Shown: positions 16,388-25,585 of the stretch, piece after piece
Layout of the letters: each line of letters starts with the position of its first letter
How positions within the stretch are numbered: the stretch's first letter is position 1
Assembly (NCBI GenBank): GCA_002698425.1
Contig: NZXU01000011.1
Location: forward strand, 1 to 38,385
Direction of reading: 5' to 3'
Origin: Ahrensia sp.
Lineage (GTDB): Bacteria; Pseudomonadota; Alphaproteobacteria; Rhizobiales; Rhizobiaceae
DNA length: 38,385 nt
Translations under genes and position numbers: made by a program
Notes under the pieces: model-generated
What the model saw: only the letters and a program-made list of their open reading frames with translations
Databases searched by the model: none
What the model was told of the DNA's origin: nothing

Positions 16388-18528
16388 GCACCGCAGCACC
16401 CAACTCGTGGCCACAACAGACTGGTCAGCTCGAACTTGACGACGCCGAACCGGTCATCGCCGACATCGAACGCGTGCCTGAAGCACGGCGAGGAGATCTC
16501 TCCACCGTGGGCGACAACCGGTGGGATCTCACACCGTTGGTACAGAAGCAGACCGTGTCGGGCGCGTTGAGCATCGCCTTCGACACCTTCCCGCCGCGCT
16601 ATGTAGCCACGGCCAAGCGACTGATCTGGGCGAGCATCAACAAGCCGACACCGCTAGAAGATTTGGAGCGCTCGTCTGCGGCGCGTAGTCAACTCGCTCC
16701 GGCAACGGTGTGCACGTTCGCGCGCTTCCTGCGGCAGTGGATGACGTGGCTGGCAGAGAAGGACATTCACAAATTCAGTGCGGTCACCGACGCCATCTAC
16801 GACGAATACGCCGAGCACCTCAAACGACACCGCGGCTCCCGCGAGAACGTGGGCAACATACTCTTCGCTGTCACCCGTACCTGGCTCTACGCTCCCTACC
16901 TCCCCGACGCCGACCGCCTCGCACGCCCACCGTGGGAAAACAGTCACATCGGGCGCACATCGATTCTTGGTCCTGCGAACTGGTCGAGCGAGAACAAGAC
17001 CACCCCAATCCACCCGCAGACGATGGCGGGCCTTCTCGTTTGGGCACTGCGCTTCGTCACCGACTTCAGCGACGACATCCTTACCGCAAAGTCACTGAAA
17101 GCCACACCCCGTGACGTCCCGGCGTGCCTCCAGGCCCTGACGCCCTATCAACGGTTTCGCGCGTATGTTGAAGAGCGGCGTCAGGATTCACAGACGGTGC
17201 CTGGTTGGGTGGCTTCTAACCGGCCGCATATGCGTTCTCTGGCAAAGGGATTCATCGGCTGGCAGCTCGGTCTGTCTCCCGAAGAAACAATGGCGATGAA
17301 CCCGCACTGGCCGATAGCCGGCCTGAGTGCCAGCGACGAAGCGCACCTACCGATGCCGATCACAGGCTCCGTCGACGCGAAGGACTGGGCCCCGGCGATC
17401 AACTTCTATGAAGTTGAGGAGCTCTGCCGTCACCTGGCCACCGCCGCGTTCGTCGTCGTCGCGTATTTGACCGGGATGCGCGGGGAGGAGTGCCGCGCAT
17501 TGGAGCGTGGCTGCTGCCGAACTCACACTGACCCCACGACCGGGCAACTCCATTACCGCATTCACGGAAGAACCTTCAAAGGCGCACTTGATAAGTCGGG
17601 CAACGCAGTACCCGCCGGCGTCGAGAGGGAACAGCCGTGGCTGGCCATCGCACCCGTGGCGAAAGCCGTCGCCGCGATGGAAGCACTGAACCCCACCACC
17701 GACCTTCTGTTTCCGATCGATGCGTTCTCGCTATGGCCCTGCGATGTGAACGCGGGAAAGGCCGTGCACGCCCGCATGGTGCGCGACCGTATCCAGGACT
17801 TGATCGATTGGAGCAATCGCGCCGCCGTAAGACTCGAACGTCCTCACGAGGTGATCCCCGCCGATCCCGAGGAAGCAGTGACCGTCAAGCGGTTCAGGCG
17901 CACACTGGCCTGGTTCATCTACCGCAAACCAGGCGGCCGAGTGGCCCTCGGCGTGCAGTACGGACACCTGCGCGGCTACACCACCGACGGCTACGGATCA
18001 CGGGTCGCCAGCGGCCTCCGAGACGTCTTCCCGATGGAGGAAGCGCTCGCCCGAGCCGACTACCTCGAAGACGCACATCAACGCCTCGAAGACGGTGAAC
18101 AGGTCAGCGGCCCGGCCGCAGGCCGCTACACCCAGGCCATCCATCTCTTCGACCGGCAGTTCCGCGGGCGCTACATGAGCAACAAGCAGGCAGCTGCCCT
18201 GCGCGCCAACCCCCAACTGCGCATCTACGACAACCCGCAACAGTTCGTCACCTGCTGCTATGACCAGTCCAAGGCCCTATGCCACCCCGACCGCCAGGTC
18301 ACGACAAGCCAGCACCGATCACCTGATGTCTCACACTGCCAACCCGGATGCGGCAACATCGCCCGAACCGACCAGAACATCGCCCAGATCGTCGACACAG
18401 TCACTCAGCACCAGGCCGAGATCGCCTCGCCCACAACGCCGATACCGCTGCGAGGCCGGCTTGAACAACGCATCACTGCCCTCCAAGCCATTGTCGACGA
18501 GCACCATGACGCTAAGGAGTTGTCATGA
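16384..18528 (+). CDS. Tyrosine recombinase, TnpB-like
   Basis: Third recombinase of the inner element, 714 aa, long like TnpB of Tn554 (about 630 aa). Catalytic elements are the Arg box TGMRGEECRALE, the KRFRRTLAWF segment at the H-x-x-R position (His replaced by a basic residue), His in QYGHLRGYTT and a Tyr in TDGYGSRV. The C-terminal 120 residues carry paired cysteines (TCCYDQSKALCHPD, SHCQPGCGN), a probable zinc-binding tail common in this group. Starts with GTG overlapping the previous stop; its TGA overlaps the ATG of the next gene. Confidence 0.8.
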   Translation: MSTAAPNSWPQQTGQLELDDAEPVIADIERVPEARRGDLSTVGDNRWDLTPLVQKQTVSGALSIAFDTFPPRYVATAKRLIWASINKPTPLEDLERSSAARSQLAPATVCTFARFLRQWMTWLAEKDIHKFSAVTDAIYDEYAEHLKRHRGSRENVGNILFAVTRTWLYAPYLPDADRLARPPWENSHIGRTSILGPANWSSENKTTPIHPQTMAGLLVWALRFVTDFSDDILTAKSLKATPRDVPACLQALTPYQRFRAYVEERRQDSQTVPGWVASNRPHMRSLAKGFIGWQLGLSPEETMAMNPHWPIAGLSASDEAHLPMPITGSVDAKDWAPAINFYEVEELCRHLATAAFVVVAYLTGMRGEECRALERGCCRTHTDPTTGQLHYRIHGRTFKGALDKSGNAVPAGVEREQPWLAIAPVAKAVAAMEALNPTTDLLFPIDAFSLWPCDVNAGKAVHARMVRDRIQDLIDWSNRAAVRLERPHEVIPADPEEAVTVKRFRRTLAWFIYRKPGGRVALGVQYGHLRGYTTDGYGSRVASGLRDVFPMEEALARADYLEDAHQRLEDGEQVSGPAAGRYTQAIHLFDRQFRGRYMSNKQAAALRANPQLRIYDNPQQFVTCCYDQSKALCHPDRQVTTSQHRSPDVSHCQPGCGNIARTDQNIAQIVDTVTQHQAEIASPTTPIPLRGRLEQRITALQAIVDEHHDAKELS

Positions 18529-18941
18529 CCGATCGGGCTGACGATGATGTGCGCCGCGCGATCCGCGACGCCATGGACCGCCTCATCGCCGGCAAGCCGC
18601 TGCACTCCGACGGCAAACTCACCGTGAAGTCACTCGCCGAGGAGGCCCGCGTCAAGCGATGGCTCCTCACTCACCGGCACACCGACCTGCAGGACGAATT
18701 CCGGGCACGCATCACGAAGCGCTCTGTGGAACCGCCGGCGATACGGGCACTGCAGGAAGAAATGGTCGCGGCCGCTAAGACGGTGAAGGCACTGACCGCC
18801 GATATCACCGCCCTCAAAGCGACGATCCACCAACTCGAACGAGTCATCCAGGTGCTGGCACTAGAGAACCACAAACTCGCGCCTGGTGGATCTGGCGTAG
18901 GCAAAGTCGTCCCTCTACACAGCACGGACATTTCAGGATGA
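18525..18941 (+). CDS. TnpC-like small coiled-coil protein (DUF6262-like)
   Basis: A 138-aa protein that ends the transposition operon, overlapping the third recombinase by ATGA. Residues 25-60 look like a small helix-turn-helix (LTVKSLAEEARVKRWLLTHRH), and residues 70-115 form a heptad-rich coiled coil (TADITALKATIHQLERVIQVL). Size, position and layout match TnpC of Tn554, an accessory factor that influences orientation and frequency of transposition, and the DUF6262 proteins found after paired or triple recombinases. It has no catalytic motif. Confidence 0.75.
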   Translation: MTDRADDDVRRAIRDAMDRLIAGKPLHSDGKLTVKSLAEEARVKRWLLTHRHTDLQDEFRARITKRSVEPPAIRALQEEMVAAAKTVKALTADITALKATIHQLERVIQVLALENHKLAPGGSGVGKVVPLHSTDISG

Positions 18942-19105
18942 CAACGGGACAGCAATTCACCACGAATCACAGGACTTCAACGGTCAGCGCAACTGAAATC
19001 TACGGCGTCCGCGGCGACGTGCCGATACACCTTAAACCGGCACCATCCTCCGTTAAGCTCGCTCAAACCCGATTACACCGGGTTATCGCCGGAGCGGAGG
19101 TAGCG
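18942..19105 (+). promoter_or_regulatory. Upstream region of the defence operon with inverted repeat
   Basis: Non-coding gap between the transposition genes and the cargo. AACCCG (19066-19071) and CGGGTT (19079-19084) form a 6-bp inverted repeat with a 7-base spacer, 22 bases before the ATG of the HTH gene and preceding its GGAGCGGAGG ribosome site. It is a candidate operator for that regulator. No clear -35/-10 pair could be assigned. Confidence 0.4.
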
Positions 19106-19285
19106 ATGTCGGAGCCTTGGTTGTCGGCTGAGGAGATCGCTGCCCACCTCGGAGTCACCAAGGACACCGTCTACTCGTGGATCTCCGACAAAGCGATGCC
19201 CGCCCACAAGGTCGGCCGCCTATGGAAGTTCCAGGCGAGCGAGGTCGACGGTTGGGTACGCAGCGGCGGGACAGGGGCGAAATAA
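19106..19285 (+). CDS. Small HTH regulator of the cargo operon
   Basis: A 59-aa protein that is almost entirely one excisionase/MerR-type DNA-binding domain: LSAEEIAAHLGVTKDTVYSW, then a wing (KVGRLWKF) and a short helix (ASEVDGWVRSG). It starts at the ATG preceded by GGAGCGGAGG; the longer open frame from 18938 is unlikely to be translated. Its stop is two bases before the helicase start, so the two are co-translated. It could repress the defence operon or act as an excision factor for the inner element. Regulation is favoured because it is joined to the cargo and separated from the recombinases by a promoter-like gap. Confidence 0.75.
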   Translation: MSEPWLSAEEIAAHLGVTKDTVYSWISDKAMPAHKVGRLWKFQASEVDGWVRSGGTGAK

Positions 19286-19287
19286 AC

Positions 19288-22200
19288 GTGGGCACACGCT
19301 TGGAAGACCTTCAAGCCGGCCTACGGCTATCAGGACTGTTGCCGCAGCCGGTGTTGATCGTGGCGGTGCTGTCCCATGGCGCTGACGCCATTACCGTGAC
19401 CTACCAGGACGCCGATGGCGGCCTGGGCCAGCGCCTGCTGTATCGGGCTGACGAACCATCCCTGTCGATCGAGACCCCAGCCAGCCGCTGGCAGTTCGAC
19501 GCTGACCCGGTCGAGTTTCGTCTGGTGGCCGAGGCGCTGCGGATCCGGATGGCCGGCTTGCACGACCCGATGGTGGCCGTGTCCTCCAGCGCGGTCGACC
19601 CCCTGCCGCACCAGATTCGCGCCGTCTACGGCGAGCTCTTGCCGCGGATCCCGCTGAGGTTCCTCCTCGCCGATGACCCTGGGGCCGGCAAGACGATCAT
19701 GGCCGGACTGTACGCCAAGGAGCTGCTGCTGCGGGGAGATCTGAGCCGGATGCTCATCATCGCCCCGGGCAGCCTAGTCGAGCAGTGGCAGGACGAGCTT
19801 GCCGCGAAATTCGGGATCACCGCCGAACTGCTGTCCCGCGAAATGATCACCAGCCTGGTCGACAGCAACCCATTCACCCGCTATCCGATTCTGATCGCCC
19901 GAATGGACCAGCTTGCCCGTAACGACGACCTGCTAACGCTGCTGGACGCCAGCGACTGGGATCTGATCGTGGTCGACGAAGCCCACCGCATGTCGGCGAA
20001 TTATTACAGCGGAGAGCTCGACACCACTCGCCGCTACCAGCTGGGCCAGCGGCTGGGCGCGATCACTCGGCACCTTCTGCTCATGACCGCCACGCCACAC
20101 GCGGGAAGCGAGTCCAGCTTCCAAGCATTCATGGCCCTGCTCGACCCCGACCGATTCGAAGGCGAATACCGCTCCGGAGCACACACCACTGACACCGCTG
20201 GCCTAATGCGCCGGATGGTCAAAGAAGAGCTGCTCACATTTGAGGGCAAGCCCTTGTTCCCCGAGCGCATCGCCGAGACCGTGCCCTACCAACTTTCCCC
20301 TGGGGAAAAGCACCTCTACGACGAAGTCACCCACTACGTGCGAGAGGAAATGAACCGGGCTGAGCGGCTCGGCACCGACAACCCTCGCGCCCGCACCGTC
20401 GGCTTCGCCCTGACCGTGCTCCAGCGCCGGCTGGCCTCCAGTACCCATGCGATCCTGCGCTCGCTGCAGCGCCGACGTGAACGGCTGGAAGCCAAACGCC
20501 AGGAGATGCTCAACCCACGCTTCTCGCAGATGGAAGACGAGATGTCCCTCCTGCCGTGGACACGGCTGGAAGACCCCGACGAACTCGACGCCGAGGAAAC
20601 CGAGAACCTGGAAGAGGCCGTCGTCGACGCCGCGACCGCAGCGCAGACGGTCGCCGAACTCGACATTGAGATCGCTCAACTGTCCGCCCTGGTCAACCTC
20701 GCCAAATCGGTCAGCGACAGCGGCGAGGACCGCAAGTGGACCGAGTTGCGGTCCCTGCTGCTCGATGAGCCACTACTACACAGCGATAACGGGCCGCGCA
20801 AGCTGATCATCTTCACCGAACACCGCGACACCCTCAACTATCTGACCCACCAGATCCGCAACGTCTTAGGCCGCGCCGATGCAGTGGTCACGATCCACGG
20901 CGGCACCCGACGCGATGAACGCCGCGTAGTCCGCGAGGCCTTCACCCACGACCCTGACGTCCGTGTCCTAGTGGCCACCGATGCCGCTGGAGAGGGTTTG
21001 AATCTTCAAGCGGCACATCTGATGATCAATTACGACTTGCCGTGGAACCCGAACCGCATCGAGCAGCGATTCGGACGCATTCACCGCATCGGCCAGAAGC
21101 AAACCTGCCGACTATGGAACCTAGTCGCCGACGACACCCGCGAGGGCCAGGTCTTCACCCGGCTACTGGAGAAGATGGAAGCGCAACGCACAGCCTACGG
21201 GGGCCGACTGTTCGACGTACTCGGGGATGCCTTCAACGATCAGCCGCTGAGCAAGCTGCTCATGGAAGCCATCCGCTACGGCGATGACCCCGCCCGCCGC
21301 GCCGAGTTGGAGCGGGTCGTCGACGCCGAAATCGCCAAAGGCACCGAAGACCTTCTGCGGGAACGCGCCCTGGCCCGTGAGTCGCTAACTCCTCATCAGC
21401 TCAACCTGTTGCGCCGACAGATGGACGAGGCCCGCGCCCGGCGGCTGCAGCCCTACTACATCGAGTTGTTCTTTCGCGATGCATTCAAACGGTTCGGGGG
21501 CCGCATAAGTCGTCGCGAACAGGGCCGCTACGAGATACCCAACGTGCCGGCCACCATCCGTACGCGCCAGCGCCCCGGGGCGGTAATTCCCATAGCCACC
21601 CGCTACGAACGGACCACCTTCGAACCGGACTGCGTCGACGCCGATGATGCTCGTCGCGCCGAACTCTTGGCCCCCGGGCATCCGTTGATGGACACCGTTT
21701 TGGACGCCACGATCGAAAGCCACCGCAATGCCCTGGAGTCCGGGACGCTGCTGTTCGACCCGACGGACCCCGGCACCGAACCACGCCTCATTGTGGCGCT
21801 GACTGCCGAGATCGTCGACGGCACAGGGACGGTGGTGTCCAAACGCTTCGAGTTCGTCACCCTCGCCGGCACCGGCGGCGCAATGCTCGCGGGCGCTGCC
21901 CCCTACCTGGACCTGCAGCCGCTGCCAGCACAAGCCCGCCCCGCAGCCCAATCCGCCCTCACCGGTGACTGGCTCAAAACCGGTGTCGAACAGCTGGCGA
22001 CATCGTGGGCCGTAACCAACGCCCAGCCACAGCACCTCGAAGAAGTCCGCGAACAACTGCTTCCCCTGATCGAGAAAACAAGGGCTGCGGTACGGCAACG
22101 GCTAGTGCAGCAGATCAATTTCCTTGATGCTGAGGCCGCCCGGCTCCGTGATGCCCAAAGTTCCGGCAAGACAGGACGATCCCGTAAGAACCGACAAAGC

Positions 22201-22758
22201 CCCGACCGTCTCGAAGTCCGTGCTCGCGACCTTGAAGCCCGACTGGAACGCCGCACGGCCCAACTCGATGCCGAAGCCCAACTGGCTGCACGACCACCTA
22301 GTGTCGTCGGCGCCGCACTCGTCATTCCCGCTGGCCTCGTCGCCGGCCCAATCGCGACGTACGCCAAAGAAACCGCGGGCATCGAACGTCGCGCCGTCGA
22401 CGCTGCTCTGGCCGCCGAACGCGCCCTCGGCCGCGAACCAATCGAAATGCCCCACAACAACACCGGCTACGACATCCACTCCACCACACCCGAAGGCGAG
22501 TCCGTCTTCATCGAAGTAAAAGGCCGCATCGCCGGCGCCGAAGATGTCACCATCACCCTCAACGAAGTCCTCCTCGGCAAGAACGTGCCCGCCGCCCACC
22601 GACTCGTCCTCGTCGAGGTCAGCCCCGACGGCACCGAACACGACAGACTCCGCTACATCGCCGAACACTTCCGCAGCATCAACCTCGGCGACCTCGCCGC
22701 CACCGACGTAAGGCTCAACTGGGCCAAGACCTGGGCCAAAGGAACACCGCCATGCTGA
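19288..22758 (+). CDS. SNF2-type helicase with DUF3883 domain
   Basis: A 1156-aa SF2/SNF2-family ATPase. Walker A is in DDPGAGKT (129-136), DEAH at 230-233, LMTATPHAG follows, and the second RecA domain has LIIFTEHRDTL, VLVATDAAGEGLNLQ and QRFGRIHRIGQ. A long charged helical region follows, and the last 100 residues (from about 1057: GYDIHSTTPEG, FIEVKGR) form a DUF3883 domain, a nuclease-fold relative often found on defence helicases. It is likely the translocase of a defence unit with the next two genes, like DrmD of DISARM or the helicase of helicase-methylase-ATPase (Hma) loci. The GTG at 19288 follows the HTH stop directly. Confidence 0.85.
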   Translation: MGTRLEDLQAGLRLSGLLPQPVLIVAVLSHGADAITVTYQDADGGLGQRLLYRADEPSLSIETPASRWQFDADPVEFRLVAEALRIRMAGLHDPMVAVSSSAVDPLPHQIRAVYGELLPRIPLRFLLADDPGAGKTIMAGLYAKELLLRGDLSRMLIIAPGSLVEQWQDELAAKFGITAELLSREMITSLVDSNPFTRYPILIARMDQLARNDDLLTLLDASDWDLIVVDEAHRMSANYYSGELDTTRRYQLGQRLGAITRHLLLMTATPHAGSESSFQAFMALLDPDRFEGEYRSGAHTTDTAGLMRRMVKEELLTFEGKPLFPERIAETVPYQLSPGEKHLYDEVTHYVREEMNRAERLGTDNPRARTVGFALTVLQRRLASSTHAILRSLQRRRERLEAKRQEMLNPRFSQMEDEMSLLPWTRLEDPDELDAEETENLEEAVVDAATAAQTVAELDIEIAQLSALVNLAKSVSDSGEDRKWTELRSLLLDEPLLHSDNGPRKLIIFTEHRDTLNYLTHQIRNVLGRADAVVTIHGGTRRDERRVVREAFTHDPDVRVLVATDAAGEGLNLQAAHLMINYDLPWNPNRIEQRFGRIHRIGQKQTCRLWNLVADDTREGQVFTRLLEKMEAQRTAYGGRLFDVLGDAFNDQPLSKLLMEAIRYGDDPARRAELERVVDAEIAKGTEDLLRERALARESLTPHQLNLLRRQMDEARARRLQPYYIELFFRDAFKRFGGRISRREQGRYEIPNVPATIRTRQRPGAVIPIATRYERTTFEPDCVDADDARRAELLAPGHPLMDTVLDATIESHRNALESGTLLFDPTDPGTEPRLIVALTAEIVDGTGTVVSKRFEFVTLAGTGGAMLAGAAPYLDLQPLPAQARPAAQSALTGDWLKTGVEQLATSWAVTNAQPQHLEEVREQLLPLIEKTRAAVRQRLVQQINFLDAEAARLRDAQSSGKTGRSRKNRQSPDRLEVRARDLEARLERRTAQLDAEAQLAARPPSVVGAALVIPAGLVAGPIATYAKETAGIERRAVDAALAAERALGREPIEMPHNNTGYDIHSTTPEGESVFIEVKGRIAGAEDVTITLNEVLLGKNVPAAHRLVLVEVSPDGTEHDRLRYIAEHFRSINLGDLAATDVRLNWAKTWAKGTPPC

Positions 22759-22801
22759 CCACCCAAATCCCGACAAACCGACCACCCAAAGGACACCACC
22801 G

Positions 22802-25585
22802 GTGACTGCCACCCCCAAACGCAAGCTGATCGAGGTCGGTATTCCGCTCAAGACCATCAACGAGGCGTCTGCGCGGGAAAAGTACATCCACCACGGCCAT
22901 CCTTCGACCCTGCACCTCTGGTGGGCAAGACGTCCCCTTGCCGCCGCCCGAGCAGTCTTGTTTGCTCAACTGGTCGATGACCCATCGTCGAATCCCGACA
23001 GATTTCCTACTGACGAAGATGTTGCGCTCGAGCGCAAACGTCTGCATGATCTGATAGAGCAGCTCGTAGTCTGGGAGAACTCAAATAACGCGGAAATCCT
23101 GGCAAAGGCACATCAGGAAATCTTGGACTCCACAGGCGGCCACCCGCCCCCAATACTCGATCCCTTCGCGGGTGGCGGAACAATTCCGTTGGAAGCCGAA
23201 CGGCTTGGACTTAAAGCAAATGGCTCCGACCTAAATCCAGTGGCGATCCTCATCACCAAAGCGCTGATCGAGATTCCACCCAAGTTCGCGGGCCGCCCAC
23301 CGGTCTCACCCGACGTTGCCCGCGATCAGCTCACGCACCCTTGGCCAAAAGCCACAGGGTTAGCCGAGGATATCCGCTGCTACGGCCAGTGGATGCGCGA
23401 TGAGGCCGAAAAACGCATCGGCCACCTATATCCGAAAGCCGCCTTGCCCGACGGCTCAGACGCCACTGTGATCGCCTGGATATGGGCACGCACGGTCACA
23501 TGCCCCAACCCTGCATGCGGCATCTCCATGCCGTTGGTCCGCTCTTGGTGGCTCGGCAAGAAGAAGGGTAAGGAGGCGTACGTCGTGCCATCCGTGGTTA
23601 ACGGCACAGTCCACTTCACAATCGGAAAAGATCCCGATAATGCGCCGACCGCCCAGAACGACGGCACCGTAGACCGAACCGGGGCAACGTGTATTGGCTG
23701 TAGAGCCGTCGTGGAACTTGGCTATGTTCGCAGCGAGAGCCGGGCGGGTCGTTTAGGCGAGCAATTGATGGCAACGGTTGCCGAGGGAAACCGTAACCGC
23801 ATCTACTTGCCACCGTCTCCCGACCAAACAGCTGCAGCGCAGGTTGGCCGCCCTCATGATGCGCCCGATGGCGAGATCCCGCCACAGGCCCCGAGTTTCA
23901 GGGTGCAGGCCTATGGTTTCAAGAACTACTCTGACCTCTTTACTGGACGGCAGTTGGCCGCCCTGACGACCTTCAGTGATCTCGTCGGCGAGGCGCGGCA
24001 ACACGTTCTCGAAGATGCCCTTGACGCCGGCATGGCTGAGGGCGACCGACTTGAGGCCGGAGGAAGCGGAGCGGCCGCCTACGCCGACGCTGTCGCTACC
24101 TACCTCGGACTAATTGTGTCGCGTCTCACGGAATACCACTCTTCACTCGCTAGGTGGGCAAGTAATCCCCAGATGGAGATAGTGGTTTCAGTGTTCGGCC
24201 GTCAAGCACTCCCGATGATATGGGATTTCGCCGAGGGAAACATGTTCGCAGAATCAGCCGGCACACACCTTCGCATGACCGAAGCGGCGGCGCGCGTCGT
24301 CGCCTGCGTCCCGGCAACAAGCACCGGAACCGCCACCCAGCGCGACGCCCAGTCCGTCGACTCGGAGGGCTGTCTCATATCGACGGACCCGCCGTACTAC
24401 GACAACATTGGCTATTCGGACCTTTCTGATTACTTCTACGTTTGGTTGCGCCGCTCACTCCGAAACATTCACCCGGACTTGTTCAGTACCTTGCTGGTTC
24501 CAAAGGTGCAGGAGCTCGTCGCCAACCCATTCAGGCACAACGGCAAGGATGGTGCGCGTGATTTCTTCGAACAAGGATTCCGTGAGGTTTTCCGTCGGGC
24601 ACGTGAGACGGCTTTGCCTGATTTCCCGATTACCGTCTACTACGCGTTCAAACAATCTGAGACCACCGAGGGCGGTCAAGCTTCCACCGGATGGGAGACC
24701 CTCCTCGAAGGAATGATCCAATCTGGCTGGGCGGTGACGGCGACATGGCCGGTCCGGAGTGAGCGGGGTGTGCGTTTGCTCAGCGTCGGAACAAACGCTC
24801 TGGCCTCCTCAATCTTGTTGGCACTTCGACCCCGGCCGCTTGATGCTCCCCGTACGGATCGTCGCCGATTCATCGCAACGCTGAAGGCCGAACTTCCTGG
24901 CACATTGAAGGAATTGCAGCAAGGAGCAATAGCGCCGGTCGATTTGCCGCAAGCGGCGATTGGGCCCGGCATGGCCGTGTTTTCGAGATACTCAGCCGTT
25001 CTTGAAGATGATGGGTCAAAAATGCCCGTCCGGTCTGCGCTTGCGCGGATCAATGAGGTCCTGGACGAGGTCCTCATGGCCCAGGAGGGTGACTTCGACG
25101 CTGATACCCGTTTCGCCATTGCTTGGTTCCGCCAGTACGGATTCAGCGGGGGCCCCTACGGGGACGCGGACAACATTGCCCGCGCTCGAAATGCCTCGAT
25201 TGATCATCTGGACCACGCGGGCATCCTGACCAGTCGGGCCGGCAAGGTTTCTCTTGTCGCCCCGGACAGGCTGGACCCTGCATATGATCCCGCGACAGAC
25301 CCGTCCATTAGTACTTGGGAAGCGGTCATGCACCTCACGCGGTTGCTTGCTTCAGACGGAATCCCTGCTGCCTCGACGTTCTTGGCTATGGTGCCGGCAT
25401 CGATCGAACGAGATCTCTGTAAGGAGTTGGCATTTCTGCTCTTCTCAATTGCGGAAGTTCGCAAGGAGACGAAGTTGGCGGTTGACTTCAACGCCTTGGG
25501 CACTGCGTGGAACGAAATTTCCTCGGGCGCAACGATAGCGGTCTCGCAGCCGGTTCAATCAACCATGGATTTCGAGGGGGCGTAA
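22802..25585 (+). CDS. DUF1156 adenine-specific DNA methyltransferase
   Basis: A 927-aa protein with the DUF1156 N-terminus (IEVGIPLKTINEASAREK, LWWARRPLAAARA). The SAM-binding motif I DPFAGGGT starts at D120, and the catalytic motif IV is D529-P-P-Y-Y-D-N, of the amino-methyltransferase type. Between them lie a CPNPAC and a CIGC cysteine pair (about residues 237-302), a probable zinc ribbon. It likely methylates host DNA for self-recognition or marks target DNA; the site cannot be predicted. This family is repeatedly found beside DUF499 ATPases and DUF3883 helicases in anti-phage loci. GTG start 43 bp after the helicase; the stop directly abuts the next start. Confidence 0.85.
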   Translation: MTATPKRKLIEVGIPLKTINEASAREKYIHHGHPSTLHLWWARRPLAAARAVLFAQLVDDPSSNPDRFPTDEDVALERKRLHDLIEQLVVWENSNNAEILAKAHQEILDSTGGHPPPILDPFAGGGTIPLEAERLGLKANGSDLNPVAILITKALIEIPPKFAGRPPVSPDVARDQLTHPWPKATGLAEDIRCYGQWMRDEAEKRIGHLYPKAALPDGSDATVIAWIWARTVTCPNPACGISMPLVRSWWLGKKKGKEAYVVPSVVNGTVHFTIGKDPDNAPTAQNDGTVDRTGATCIGCRAVVELGYVRSESRAGRLGEQLMATVAEGNRNRIYLPPSPDQTAAAQVGRPHDAPDGEIPPQAPSFRVQAYGFKNYSDLFTGRQLAALTTFSDLVGEARQHVLEDALDAGMAEGDRLEAGGSGAAAYADAVATYLGLIVSRLTEYHSSLARWASNPQMEIVVSVFGRQALPMIWDFAEGNMFAESAGTHLRMTEAAARVVACVPATSTGTATQRDAQSVDSEGCLISTDPPYYDNIGYSDLSDYFYVWLRRSLRNIHPDLFSTLLVPKVQELVANPFRHNGKDGARDFFEQGFREVFRRARETALPDFPITVYYAFKQSETTEGGQASTGWETLLEGMIQSGWAVTATWPVRSERGVRLLSVGTNALASSILLALRPRPLDAPRTDRRRFIATLKAELPGTLKELQQGAIAPVDLPQAAIGPGMAVFSRYSAVLEDDGSKMPVRSALARINEVLDEVLMAQEGDFDADTRFAIAWFRQYGFSGGPYGDADNIARARNASIDHLDHAGILTSRAGKVSLVAPDRLDPAYDPATDPSISTWEAVMHLTRLLASDGIPAASTFLAMVPASIERDLCKELAFLLFSIAEVRKETKLAVDFNALGTAWNEISSGATIAVSQPVQSTMDFEGA